Of a stretch of DNA of 15,603 nt, positions 1-8,153 are shown one piece after another (within the stretch, counting starts at the first letter, position 1; each line of letters opens with the position of its first letter). This DNA is from FEN-1250 sp038237245 (GTDB lineage Bacteria > Gemmatimonadota > Gemmatimonadetes > Gemmatimonadales > Gemmatimonadaceae), in assembly GCA_038237245.1 (NCBI GenBank), contig JBBRYY010000061.1, positions 1 to 15,603 on the forward strand, given 5' to 3'. Below the pieces are notes generated by a model. The model did not search any database, had not been told where the DNA came from, and was given only the letters and a program-made list of their open reading frames with translations. The translations under genes were made by a program, and so were the position numbers.

Positions 1-1
1 C

Positions 2-754
2 GGTGGCAAGTCGTTCGACCCGCCGGCCGAGTACCCGCTCTGGTGGCAGATGGTCGAATCGTGCTCTGGACTTCACCAATCGATGTCGTCCGTCGAGTGG
101 TACGTCGTCCCCGGAGATTCAGGCTTCCCGGTGAACGGCGGCGACTACGACGGCTACTGGTTCGAGCAGGGGAACCACATCGTGCTGACCGCCGGGGCTC
201 AAACCGACGGCGCCCTTGTGCGCCACGAGATGTTGCACGCGCTCTCGCGCGCGGGGCACACGCGTTACGAATTTCTCGAGCGCTGCGCCGGCGTCGTCGA
301 GTGCGATAAGAAGTGCATCGGCGAAGCCGGCCCACCGCCGGCCGTGCCCGCAGGTACGCCACTCGTCTCGACGAACGATCTCGAGGTGAACGTGGAGATC
401 CAGCCGGCGCCCGCGAGCGCTTCGACATACGGCGGATACTTCGCGCTCATCGTCACCGCACGCAATCCGGCGAGCCACGATGTGGTGGTGCAGCTTCCAC
501 CGTACGGCGACGGCAACCTCGGCGTCTCGTTCGAATATCTGATCGGGACGGATAGCACATCGGAGGTCGGCAGCTTCGTCGTCGCGCTCGATGCGGAAGA
601 GACGTATTTCCGCGCGGGCGAGACCAAGCGAGAGATCTTCGATTTCGCGATCGGCAATACTTCCGACGGCCGCTATCCGCCGGGCACCTACACGGTGCGC
701 GGGATATTCGGCGACCACATCTCCGCGAAGATCCCGTTCACACTATCACCCTGA
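2..754 (+). CDS. Putative zinc-metalloprotease-like protein, 5' end outside the window
   Basis: The reading frame is open from base 2, so the start and any signal peptide lie upstream; about 250 residues are visible. An internal ATG at 50 is in frame, but the residues before it (ending EYPLWWQ) read like coding sequence, so it is probably not the start. Visible residues 75-79 are HEMLH, matching the HExxH zinc motif, with a further His at 86 (HEMLHALSRAGH). This is one residue off the HExxHxxGxxH spacing of metzincins, so the third ligand is unclear. Cys residues before and after this segment hint at an exported, disulfide-bonded protein. The last 130 residues are rich in short beta-type segments and resemble an Ig-like or protease-inhibitor-like fold, but I recognise no named family. 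Function is inferred from one motif only. The next gene is on the opposite strand and tail to tail, 113 bases away. Confidence 0.7.
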   Translation, partial: GGKSFDPPAEYPLWWQMVESCSGLHQSMSSVEWYVVPGDSGFPVNGGDYDGYWFEQGNHIVLTAGAQTDGALVRHEMLHALSRAGHTRYEFLERCAGVVECDKKCIGEAGPPPAVPAGTPLVSTNDLEVNVEIQPAPASASTYGGYFALIVTARNPASHDVVVQLPPYGDGNLGVSFEYLIGTDSTSEVGSFVVALDAEETYFRAGETKREIFDFAIGNTSDGRYPPGTYTVRGIFGDHISAKIPFTLSP

Positions 755-867
755 CCGGTCGACGTGCATCATAAGCCGTCGCACGCTCCGTTTGTTGTCC
801 GTGCCCCTTTCCGTTTTTGTCCGTATCTCAATCGTTAGTGCATGTGTTCCCGCGCGACCACCACACG

Positions 868-2151
868 CTACAACCCCTTGAGCTCAGGTCGCGTCCCGAA
901 CACCCACGCCGCAAAACAGATCAGCACCCCGCCGCCAATTCCGATCGCCGCCGGCGCCCCGAGCGCGGATGCAACGCTCCCCGACAACACCGATCCCACC
1001 GGTGCCATCCCTACGAATACGAACGCGTACGCCGACATCACACGTCCCCTCAATCCATCCGGCGTAATCGTCTGCAGCAGCCCGTTCGCAAGCGCGTTGT
1101 TCAGAATCATCGTCATGCCGGTGAAGAACAGGATCGCCACGCTCAGCCAGATGTTGCGTGAGAACGAGAAGGCGATCAGCAGCCCGCTGAATGAGAACGC
1201 CGCCCCCGCGAGCACCTTCCCGCGCCGCACCCGCCGCCCGACCATCGCGAGCGCGAACGCCCCCGTCACCGCACCGAGCCCCACGCTCGCGAGCAGCAAC
1301 CCGTACGTCCGCGCCGTGCCGTGCAGCGTGTCGCGCGCGATCACCGGCATCAGCACGAGATACGGGATCCCGAAGATCGAGTACACCGTGACCATGCTCA
1401 TGAGCAGCGACACTTCGCGCGACTTCCGCATGAAGTGAATCCCCTCCATCAGCCCTTCCGTCGGCGACAGCTCCGTCGCCACGATCACCTTCGGCGGGAG
1501 CTTGATCAGGAAGAGGCTGAAGAGCACGAGCAGATAGCTCACCGCATTGCTCGCGAAACACCACGCAAGACCGAAGCGATCGATGATGATCGCCGCCAGA
1601 CTCGGCCCCGCGATCCGGGCGAGATTAAAACCGCTTGAATTCAAGGCAATTGCGTCGACCACATCGTCGCGGCCCACCAGCTCCACCATCAGCGACTGCC
1701 GCGTCGGAATGTCGAACGCGCTCGCGGTTCCGCCGAAGAGCGCAATCCCGATGAGCACCTCGATCGTGACGTGCCCAGTCCAGTTGAACCACCAGAGCAA
1801 CGTCGCCTCGAACAGCAGCAGCGACTGGGTGATGCGGACGAGCACGAGCTTGTTCATCCGGTCCGCGAGCACCCCCGCGAACAGCGTGAACAAGAGCACC
1901 GGCAGCGATCCCGCCGCCGCCTCGACGCCAACGAGAAACGGAGAGTTCGTGAGTTGCAGTACCACCCACCCGAGCGCGACCTGCTGCATCCACGTGCCCA
2001 CCAGCGAGCCCGTCTGCCCAAACCAGAAGATCCTGAAATTCCGATGCTTGATCAGCACCGAGAACGGATTCCGGTAGCGCGGCGCCGCGATCGCGCCCGA
2101 TGGCGTGCCGCGCGGCGGTGTGAGCGTGGTCGGTGGGATCGAGTCGATCAT
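868..2151 (-). CDS. MFS transporter, EntS/MFS_3-type exporter
   Basis: The 427-residue protein has the layout of a 12-helix major facilitator. A hydrophilic N-terminus of about 37 residues is followed by the segment RNFRIFWFGQTGSLVGTWMQ, typical of the MFS_3 (EntS, enterobactin-exporter-like) group. The motif-A loop GVLADRMNK sits at residues 93-101 between helices 2 and 3, and a basic loop (GRRVRRGK) lies in the second half. Family members are inner-membrane proton-driven exporters of small molecules such as siderophores or drugs; the substrate cannot be read from the sequence. No siderophore or resistance genes are adjacent. The start is the only reasonable Met before helix 1; there is no strong Shine-Dalgarno upstream. 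It diverges from the VWA gene, leaving 81-152 bases for both promoters depending on which VWA start is used. Confidence 0.92.
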   Translation of the reverse strand: MIDSIPPTTLTPPRGTPSGAIAAPRYRNPFSVLIKHRNFRIFWFGQTGSLVGTWMQQVALGWVVLQLTNSPFLVGVEAAAGSLPVLLFTLFAGVLADRMNKLVLVRITQSLLLFEATLLWWFNWTGHVTIEVLIGIALFGGTASAFDIPTRQSLMVELVGRDDVVDAIALNSSGFNLARIAGPSLAAIIIDRFGLAWCFASNAVSYLLVLFSLFLIKLPPKVIVATELSPTEGLMEGIHFMRKSREVSLLMSMVTVYSIFGIPYLVLMPVIARDTLHGTARTYGLLLASVGLGAVTGAFALAMVGRRVRRGKVLAGAAFSFSGLLIAFSFSRNIWLSVAILFFTGMTMILNNALANGLLQTITPDGLRGRVMSAYAFVFVGMAPVGSVLSGSVASALGAPAAIGIGGGVLICFAAWVFGTRPELKGL

Positions 2152-2303
2152 TCCAGGGGTTGCAAGGTCCCGCCGCCAGTGTCATCCTGCGATCAGGGAC
2201 GCCGGCCAGCCGCCTTTCTTCGCTCGCGCGCGATGGCGACCAACACAACCTACAGCCGTATACTCCGCTGCGCTTTCACACCTACGGCAAGTTCAGCCCC
2301 CAG

Positions 2304-3554
2304 ATGGCCGACGCCATCGACCTCCAGTCGCTCCTCGACAAGCTGGCGGATTTTCTGCTGCAGTCCGGCTTCGCCGGCGGCAAGATGCAGAACCACTATC
2401 ACGACGACATGGGCGAAGAGCAGGATCGCTCGATGGACGCGCTGCGCGAAGCGATCCTCGAGGCGCTCATGGAGAGCGGGCAGTTCACCGCCGAGATGCT
2501 CGAGGCCCTTCGCGGCGACGGCACGGACGACGGCGAAAGCGCCGAGAAGCTCGCGAAGCTCCTCGACGACATCATCTCCAAGCTCGTCGCGGAGGGCTAC
2601 CTCAACGTCGACGCGCCGCCGCAGATGCCCGCCGGCCACCAGCAGGTCACCGGCCCTGGCGGACTCGCGCACGCCGCCTCCAAGGACGTCCAGTTCTCCC
2701 TCACCGAGAAAGGGATCGACTTCCTCGGATTCAAGACACTTCGCGGCCTCCTCGGCTCACTCGGGCGCTCGAGCTTCGGCAGCCACGACACCCCCTTCCT
2801 CGCCACAGGGATCGAGGCCGACGCATCGAGCAAGCCGTACGAGTTCGGCGACACGCTCAACCTCGACGTGAACGCGACGCTGCAGAACGCGCTCATTCGC
2901 AACGGCAACCTCGATGTCCCGATCGATCTCGACTACGGCGACCTCATGGTGCGCCAGGCCGAGTACCGCTCGTCGTGCGCGACGGTGCTGATGCTCGACA
3001 CATCGCACTCGATGATCCTCTACGGCGAAGATCGCTTCACCCCCGCGAAGAAGGTCGCGCTCGCCCTCACGCATCTCATCCGCACGCAGTTCCCGGGCGA
3101 CACGATCCGCGTCGTGCTCTTCCACGACTCGGCCGAGGAGATTCCGCTCAACCGTCTCGCGCACGCGCAGGTCGGTCCGTATCACACCAACACGGCAGAG
3201 GGGCTCAAGCTCGCGCGGCGGATTCTCATGTCGCAGAAGAAGGACATGCGGCAGATCGTGATGATCACCGACGGCAAGCCCAGCGCGCTCACGATGCCGA
3301 ACGGGATGATCTACAAGAACTCGATGGGGCTCGACGCCATGGTGACCGCAGCGACGCTGCGCGAGGTCGCAGACTGCCGCCGCTCGGGGATCGTGATCAA
3401 CACCTTCATGCTCGCCCGCGACCGCGCGCTCATCGAATTCGTGAAGCGCATGTCCGCGATCAGCCGCGGCAAGGCGTACTTCACGAACACGATGACGCTC
3501 GGTCAGTTCATTCTCATGGATTTCCTGAAGCGGAAGACGCGGAAGGTGTCGTAG
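2304..3554 (+). CDS. VWA-domain protein with intact MIDAS
   Basis: From the ATG at 2304 the protein is 416 residues. The first part is acidic and helical (MADAIDLQSLLDKLADFLLQ onward). A C-terminal von Willebrand A domain carries the metal-ion-dependent adhesion site: DTSHS with first Asp at residue 232, a Thr in YHTNTAEG, and Asp in MITDGKPS. Such bacterial VWA proteins usually work in the cytoplasm with a MoxR- or magnesium-chelatase-type AAA+ partner as an assembly or insertion chaperone; no such ATPase is adjacent, so the partner is unknown. The frame stays open upstream to an ATG at 2133, but that start would overlap the divergent MFS gene by 19 bases. Conserved-looking sequence continues upstream to about 2259, so 2304 may be too short. 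A frameshift near 2256-2259 is suspected (see findings). It overlaps the M48 gene by 41 bases at the 3' ends. Confidence 0.88.
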   Translation: MADAIDLQSLLDKLADFLLQSGFAGGKMQNHYHDDMGEEQDRSMDALREAILEALMESGQFTAEMLEALRGDGTDDGESAEKLAKLLDDIISKLVAEGYLNVDAPPQMPAGHQQVTGPGGLAHAASKDVQFSLTEKGIDFLGFKTLRGLLGSLGRSSFGSHDTPFLATGIEADASSKPYEFGDTLNLDVNATLQNALIRNGNLDVPIDLDYGDLMVRQAEYRSSCATVLMLDTSHSMILYGEDRFTPAKKVALALTHLIRTQFPGDTIRVVLFHDSAEEIPLNRLAHAQVGPYHTNTAEGLKLARRILMSQKKDMRQIVMITDGKPSALTMPNGMIYKNSMGLDAMVTAATLREVADCRRSGIVINTFMLARDRALIEFVKRMSAISRGKAYFTNTMTLGQFILMDFLKRKTRKVS

Positions 3555-4872
3555 CCGAGTCTCGTCCGGGGAGATTCTCGGCCTTCCACCGCATCGCGGT
3601 GAAGATCCGCGTGTGTCCACTCGGGTGGTCGAAGAAGATCCTCTCCTCCCACGGCCCGGGGTCGAGCTTCCGGTACTCGCTCAGCTTGATCGCTGTCTGC
3701 GCGAAGCCGTCCGGCTGCCGCGCGGTGTTGAGCCCGAAGACATCCGCTTCGTACTCGGCCGTGCGCGTGATCGTATTGAGCACCGGCGTCATTACGAACA
3801 GATAAGCGACGAAGAGAAGCGCCACGAGCGGCAGCCCTGCCGGATCGGAGATCCCTCGCACCTTCCACTTCTCCTCGTAGCGCAGTCGCAGCCGCTCGAA
3901 CAGCCACGCGACCAGCGCGAAGCCGATCACGATGATGATCCCGTACTCCATCAGACCCTTGTAGACGTGATTGAGCACGTAGTGCCCCATCTCGTGCCCC
4001 ATCACCGCCTCGATCTCCGGCAGCGACGCGCGATTCAGGAGGTTGTCGTTGAGCGTGATGCGCTCGGTGCCGAGCGCGCCGCTGACGTTCGCGCTGATCC
4101 GCTTGCTCTGCTTCGATGCGTCGATCTCCCACACATCGGTCGCGTTGATGCCGTTCTGCCGTGCGAGGCGCAAAATCGGATCGACGACGCGCGCATCGGC
4201 GAGCTTCGTCGGCGTGTTGAACATCGGCGTGATCACCACCGGGGCGATCACAGCGCCGAAGAATGCGAACGCAATCGTCGCGATGGCTCCCCACACCCAC
4301 CAGCTGCGCGGCAGCTTGCGCACGATCGCGTACAGCGCCGCGACCATCAGCGCACCGAGGATGAGCGCGATCGCGAACCCCTTCGCCTGCTCGAAGAGCC
4401 AGGCGCCGAAGGTCAGATTCGACAGCCCGTACGAGTGCTCGCGTACATAGCCTTCCCAAATGCTCCAGGGAAGCTGCACGACCGTGATCACGACGAGGAA
4501 GATCGCCCAATAGAGCATGCTCAGGAGCGTCGGTGACCCCGTCTTTCGCTCAGCCAGGTCACGCATGCGCGCCGAGAGGCCGGTGCCGAGCAGGAGCAGG
4601 TAGACCACCGCCGCAACCACGAAATCCCACAGTATCAGCCAGTACCCGCCCTCGAAGTACGCGTCCGACGAGGCCTTCTTGTCGCTCGACAGCGTCGCGA
4701 GATAGGCCTGCGTGGCTGCCTCGGGATCGAGATGCCCGTTCACCCCCTGCGCGGCCGCAGGCGGCGTGGCGAGCACGGGCGAAGGGCCGGTGCGCTGCGC
4801 GAACAGCGGCGCCGCGAATACGGACAGCGCACACAACAGCATGGCTGTGAACAGCGTGCGATGCGGTGACAT
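3514..4872 (-). CDS. M48A (Ste24/CAAX prenyl protease 1-type) membrane metallopeptidase
   Basis: The 452-residue protein starts with a signal-like hydrophobic segment (residues about 8-25, MLLCALSVFAAPLFAQ) and has several further membrane helices. The zinc site is HEMGH at residues 293-297 (followed by YVLNH). The third ligand is Glu373 in RTAEYEAD, matching the Ste24 pattern R-x-x-E-x-x-A-D. Near the end DHPSGHTRI matches the conserved HPS-x(3)-RI tail motif. The segment PMFNTPTKL before the protease domain is also typical of this family. Bacterial members cleave membrane or misfolded membrane-associated proteins; prenylated substrates are not expected here. It diverges from the FtsH-family gene, so two membrane proteases share a 155-base upstream region. 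The start was chosen because it directly precedes the signal-like segment; no clear Shine-Dalgarno is seen. Confidence 0.93.
   Translation of the reverse strand: MSPHRTLFTAMLLCALSVFAAPLFAQRTGPSPVLATPPAAAQGVNGHLDPEAATQAYLATLSSDKKASSDAYFEGGYWLILWDFVVAAVVYLLLLGTGLSARMRDLAERKTGSPTLLSMLYWAIFLVVITVVQLPWSIWEGYVREHSYGLSNLTFGAWLFEQAKGFAIALILGALMVAALYAIVRKLPRSWWVWGAIATIAFAFFGAVIAPVVITPMFNTPTKLADARVVDPILRLARQNGINATDVWEIDASKQSKRISANVSGALGTERITLNDNLLNRASLPEIEAVMGHEMGHYVLNHVYKGLMEYGIIIVIGFALVAWLFERLRLRYEEKWKVRGISDPAGLPLVALLFVAYLFVMTPVLNTITRTAEYEADVFGLNTARQPDGFAQTAIKLSEYRKLDPGPWEERIFFDHPSGHTRIFTAMRWKAENLPGRDSATTPSASSASGNP
3541..3587. terminator. Candidate bidirectional stem-loop at convergent 3' ends
   Basis: GGAAG (3541-3545) and GCCGAG (3554-3559) pair with CTCGGC (3577-3582) and CTTCC (3583-3587). 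The left strand has an 8-base bulge and the loop is 17 bases, within which TCTC can also pair with GAGA. It covers the VWA stop codon and the end of the M48 coding sequence, so it could end transcripts from both sides. There is no T-run on either side, so it is not a classical intrinsic terminator. Confidence 0.3.
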
Positions 4873-5027
4873 GAGGTCGTCGTGAAAGAGAAAGTGCGCA
4901 GCGATTCCGCAGGAGCTCCGTCGACCCTACGCCCCATGCGACTGCGAAGTTACATTGGCAAAAGGGCGCTGTTACGGCAAGCAATCGTCCACCGTCCTTT
5001 CACTATACCGCGCGTGACGATCCACGA

Positions 5028-6959
5028 GTGGTCCTCAACAGTGCACCGCGCGACTACCCCATGCCACCTACGCTCAGAGCGAACGACCAGTCCGCCCCGC
5101 CCCGCGATCGGCGTAACTGGAAGCTCCGCTCGCTATTCTCGATCGCGCTCAGGCGCGGCCCCGTCCGCTATTGGACGGGCGGCGCCATCGTGGTTGCGGT
5201 CGTCGCCGCGATCGCCTTCTGGCGCTTCTCCCCCGCGGCCATCCGCGGCGATGCGTCCGTCGCCTACTCCGAAGCCGCGTGGGCGCTCGCCAACAAGCAG
5301 GTCTCCACTGTCGTCGTCGCGAGCGACGGCGGCCGCCTCGTGCTCACTCTGCGCACGCCGCGCGTCGCGAACGGACACCAGATCCGCTCCGTCGAAACGA
5401 TCGTCCCGACACAGGTCGTCACGCTCGCGGACCTCGAGCGCTGGTCCGCCTCCGGTACCACGGTACGCGTCATCGAGGCCCGCACGAGCACGAGCGATCG
5501 TCTCATCCAGATCGTGAGCATCGCCCTCGTGCTCTCGCTCCTCATCGCCTACGCGGTTCATCATCGCAGCGCGCTCGGCGTCAATCGCTTCGCACCTTCG
5601 CCGGCGTCGCGGCATCTCACGCTGAAGGACGTCGGTGGCGCGCGCGAGGCGCAGGCCGACCTGCGGGACGTCATCGCCTATCTCAGAAGTCCCGCGCGCT
5701 TCCTCGCCATGGGGGCGCACTGCCCCAAAGGCGTGCTCCTCGTCGGACCTCCGGGCACGGGGAAGACGCTTCTCGCGCGCGCGGTCGCCGGCGAGGCGGG
5801 ATGCCCGGTGATCGTCGCCGCCGGCTCCGACTTCAACGAGATGTACGTTGGCATCGGCTCGCGCCGCGTGCGCCAGCTCGCGAAGCAGGCGCGCGACGCC
5901 GCTCCCTGCATCGTCTTCATCGATGAGTTCGACTCGCTCGGCGGACGCCGCGGCAGGCCCAATCGCTCCGGCGAGGAGGAGGTCACGCTCAACCAGCTCC
6001 TTGTTGAGATGGATGGCATGGCCGGCAACAACGGCGTCGTCTGGATGGCCGCCACCAATCGCGAGGACATGCTCGATCCTGCGGTCCGCCGTCCCGGACG
6101 CTTCGATCGCGTGGTCGAGGTTCCGCTTCCGACCGCCGCCGACCGTCTCGAGATCCTGAAGATTCACGCGTCGCGCAGCAAGCTCGCGAAGGATGTCGAC
6201 CTCGACCGCCTGTCGCAGCTCACCGTCGGACACTCGGGCGCCGAGCTCGCGAATCTGCTCAACGAGGCTGCGATCATCGCCGTGCAGGACACGGGCGACG
6301 TCATCACGAACGCACACGTCGAGCAGGCGCGCGACCGCATCCTCCTCGGACGCGTGCGCTCCGGCATGGTGATCAACGATCAGGAGCGCCGCCTCATTGC
6401 GCTGCACGAGTCGGGACACGCGATCGTCGGCATGGTCGCGTGCCCGGAAGACCGGCTGCACAAGATCACCATCGAGCCGCGCGGCCGCTCGCTCGGTGCC
6501 GCGCACTTCTCGCCGGAGTCCGACCGCCATCTGCATCCGCGCCGCTACCTCGAGGGGATCATCGCGAAGGCGCTCGGCGGCCGCGCCGCGGAGCTCGTCT
6601 TCCTTGGCCCGGATGCCGTCACCACCGGCGCCGGCAGCGACCTCGTGCAGGCGACGGGGATCGCGCGGCGCATGGTTGCGGAGTTCGGGATGAGCGAGGC
6701 GATCGGGCTCGTGAGCGCGGATGCACAGGCGCAGGGCGGCTCGGTGAGCGGCCATCTGCAGGGCGAGATCGACATGGCGATCCGCGCACTCATGGCCACC
6801 CAGGCCGTGCGCGCGGAGACGATCGTCCGCCAGCATCGCGATGCGGTCGAGGCGCTGGCCGCCGCGCTCGTCGAGCGCGAGGTGCTCAGCGCGGAAGAAG
6901 CCTACGCAATGGCGGAATCATTCGGCGTCGAGACGGGGCGCAGCGCAGCGGTGGTGTAG
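5028..6959 (+). CDS. ftsH: FtsH-family ATP-dependent zinc metalloprotease
   Basis: The 643-residue protein has FtsH order and length. Membrane helices lie at about 49-66 and 158-177, with a periplasmic loop of some 90 residues between them. The AAA+ domain follows: Walker A GPPGTGKT at 240-247, Walker B CIVFIDEFD, and second region of homology AATNREDMLDPAVRRPGRFD. The M41 protease domain has HESGH (His460, Glu461, His464) with third zinc ligand Asp538 in TTGAGSDLVQAT. FtsH hexamers in the inner membrane extract and degrade membrane and regulatory proteins. All catalytic residues are present, but the pore-loop region is off-consensus (MYVGIGSRRVRQL rather than MFVGVGASRVR) and Walker B reads DEFD rather than DEID, so it may be a divergent paralogue. 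The start is GTG at 5028; ATG at 5061 is an alternative. Neither has a strong ribosome-binding site. The 3' end faces the kinase gene with 9 bases between stops. Confidence 0.94.
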   Translation: MVLNSAPRDYPMPPTLRANDQSAPPRDRRNWKLRSLFSIALRRGPVRYWTGGAIVVAVVAAIAFWRFSPAAIRGDASVAYSEAAWALANKQVSTVVVASDGGRLVLTLRTPRVANGHQIRSVETIVPTQVVTLADLERWSASGTTVRVIEARTSTSDRLIQIVSIALVLSLLIAYAVHHRSALGVNRFAPSPASRHLTLKDVGGAREAQADLRDVIAYLRSPARFLAMGAHCPKGVLLVGPPGTGKTLLARAVAGEAGCPVIVAAGSDFNEMYVGIGSRRVRQLAKQARDAAPCIVFIDEFDSLGGRRGRPNRSGEEEVTLNQLLVEMDGMAGNNGVVWMAATNREDMLDPAVRRPGRFDRVVEVPLPTAADRLEILKIHASRSKLAKDVDLDRLSQLTVGHSGAELANLLNEAAIIAVQDTGDVITNAHVEQARDRILLGRVRSGMVINDQERRLIALHESGHAIVGMVACPEDRLHKITIEPRGRSLGAAHFSPESDRHLHPRRYLEGIIAKALGGRAAELVFLGPDAVTTGAGSDLVQATGIARRMVAEFGMSEAIGLVSADAQAQGGSVSGHLQGEIDMAIRALMATQAVRAETIVRQHRDAVEALAAALVEREVLSAEEAYAMAESFGVETGRSAAVV

Positions 6960-6987
6960 CCGCGCGGCTCAGAGCCGCGTGACCACC
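6950..6987. terminator. Stem-loop between convergent ftsH-family and kinase genes
   Basis: CGCGGCTC (6963-6970) and GAGCCGCG (6972-6979) are perfect reverse complements with one base between them, so the real loop opens the inner pairs. GGTGGT (6950-6955) and ACCACC (6982-6987) extend the stem across an asymmetric internal loop. It spans the stops of both convergent genes and would be strong on either strand. No T-run follows, so a bidirectional terminator or mRNA 3'-end stabiliser is inferred rather than shown. Confidence 0.45.
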
Positions 6988-8153
6988 GGCAGCTCGAGCT
7001 CGAAGAAGAAGCGCGTGCCGTTCGTCTCGCTCGTCTCGACGCCGAGCGTGCCGCCCATTGCCGAGACGAGCTTGCGGCAGATCGACAGCCCGAGCCCCGC
7101 GCTCGAGAACACGTGGTCTCCGGGATCGCGCCGCCGGAACGGATCGAAGAGAGAGCTCATCACGTTCGCGGGAATTCCGCGCCCCGTGTCGCGCACCGAA
7201 AAGGAGAGACGCGAGCGCGACGGCGCGCTCACAGCGATCTCGACGTGCCCGCTCGATGTGAACTTGAGCGCGTTCGTCATGAGGTTGAGCAGGACGCGAT
7301 TGAGCGCGCCCGGATGTCCCACGCGAAAGTCCGCCTCGGGGGGCACGAGGAGCACCTGCAGCCCCTTCTCCTCCGCGAGCGGGAGCACGATATCCTGCAC
7401 CGCGCGCAGGATCGCGAGCACCGAGAACGCCTCGGCCTTCGGATCGAGAAGACGGTCGCCGCCGCGCGCAAAGGCGATCACATCGCTGGCGACGGTACTC
7501 AGCCCGAACGCCGCGCTGTAGATCAGCCCGAGCTGCCGCTCCTGCACGGCGTTCACATCGCCGCTCCCGCCTTTGCGCAGCGTCTCGGCGAGAAAGAGAA
7601 TGGACGCAAGCGGCGAGCGCAGATCGTGCCCGACCTCGACGAGAAGCTCGAGCCCGCCGGGGCCCGCGAGCCGCGCGCTGAAGCGGTGCGCGTCATCGTG
7701 CTCGATGATCGTGTGCACGCGCTCCACGGCGCCGAGCATGCGCAGGATTCCCGGGGCGTCGACCTCCGTGCCGGCGGCGCCGAGCTCCGAGAGGAGGCAA
7801 CCGCGGAGCGTGTCGAGTGCGAGCGGCGCGGGCGCGGGCGGATGCGTGCGCGGCTCGGCGCCCTCGGCGATCGCGGCGGCGCGCACCGCGTCCGACACCC
7901 AGGCGATGCTGTCGCGGAGATCGGCATCGTGGTGCGCCGACTGCGCGACGGCGATGAGCTCGCGCATCGCGCGCGCGGTCGCGTGCGCAAGCGCATCACC
8001 CAGCGCAATCGGAAGGACCGGAGCCCCCGCGGCGTCGCGACGCACGGCCCCGTCGTCGTTCTCGTGCGCCTGTGCAGATGCCGATGGACCGTTCACGATC
8101 GTTCCCGACGTCGTGCGCCAGCAATCACTCGCGAATTCCGGTGAGCTCGTCAC
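6969..8153 (-). CDS. Soluble sensor histidine kinase, partner of the adjacent sigma-54 activator
   Basis: The 394-residue protein has no membrane helix or signal peptide, so it should sense in the cytoplasm. The N-terminal 165 residues are Ala-rich and helical with no domain I recognise. The HisKA H-box EVGHDLRSPLAS places the phosphorylated His at 176. The ATP-binding domain shows the N-box NLMTNALKF (290-298), G1 DTGRGIP (322-328), an F-box around LFDPF, and G2 AGLGLS (352-357). It would autophosphorylate and pass phosphate to Asp85 of the neighbouring response regulator. The GTG start at 8153 overlaps the regulator's 3' end by 29 bases, which implies translational coupling. A second in-frame GTG at 8096, preceded by GGGAA, would remove the overlap and is a fair alternative. 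Organisation resembles NtrB-like or PrsK-like partners, but the sensor region differs. Confidence 0.93.
   Translation of the reverse strand: MTSSPEFASDCWRTTSGTIVNGPSASAQAHENDDGAVRRDAAGAPVLPIALGDALAHATARAMRELIAVAQSAHHDADLRDSIAWVSDAVRAAAIAEGAEPRTHPPAPAPLALDTLRGCLLSELGAAGTEVDAPGILRMLGAVERVHTIIEHDDAHRFSARLAGPGGLELLVEVGHDLRSPLASILFLAETLRKGGSGDVNAVQERQLGLIYSAAFGLSTVASDVIAFARGGDRLLDPKAEAFSVLAILRAVQDIVLPLAEEKGLQVLLVPPEADFRVGHPGALNRVLLNLMTNALKFTSSGHVEIAVSAPSRSRLSFSVRDTGRGIPANVMSSLFDPFRRRDPGDHVFSSAGLGLSICRKLVSAMGGTLGVETSETNGTRFFFELELPVVTRL

Noticed and set aside
119..718. Long opposite-strand and out-of-frame open frames over the real genes, here and elsewhere
   Set aside because: They are by-products of GC-rich third codon positions: Arg/Ala-rich, no motifs, and fully contained in recognisable genes.
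795..824. TTGTCCGT repeated at 795-802 and 817-824
   Set aside because: Two copies of an 8-mer in a 113-base spacer, with no symmetry or relation to a gene start; likely chance.
5004..5009. TATACC as a -10 box for the FtsH-family gene
   Set aside because: No acceptable -35 sequence lies 16-18 bases upstream.
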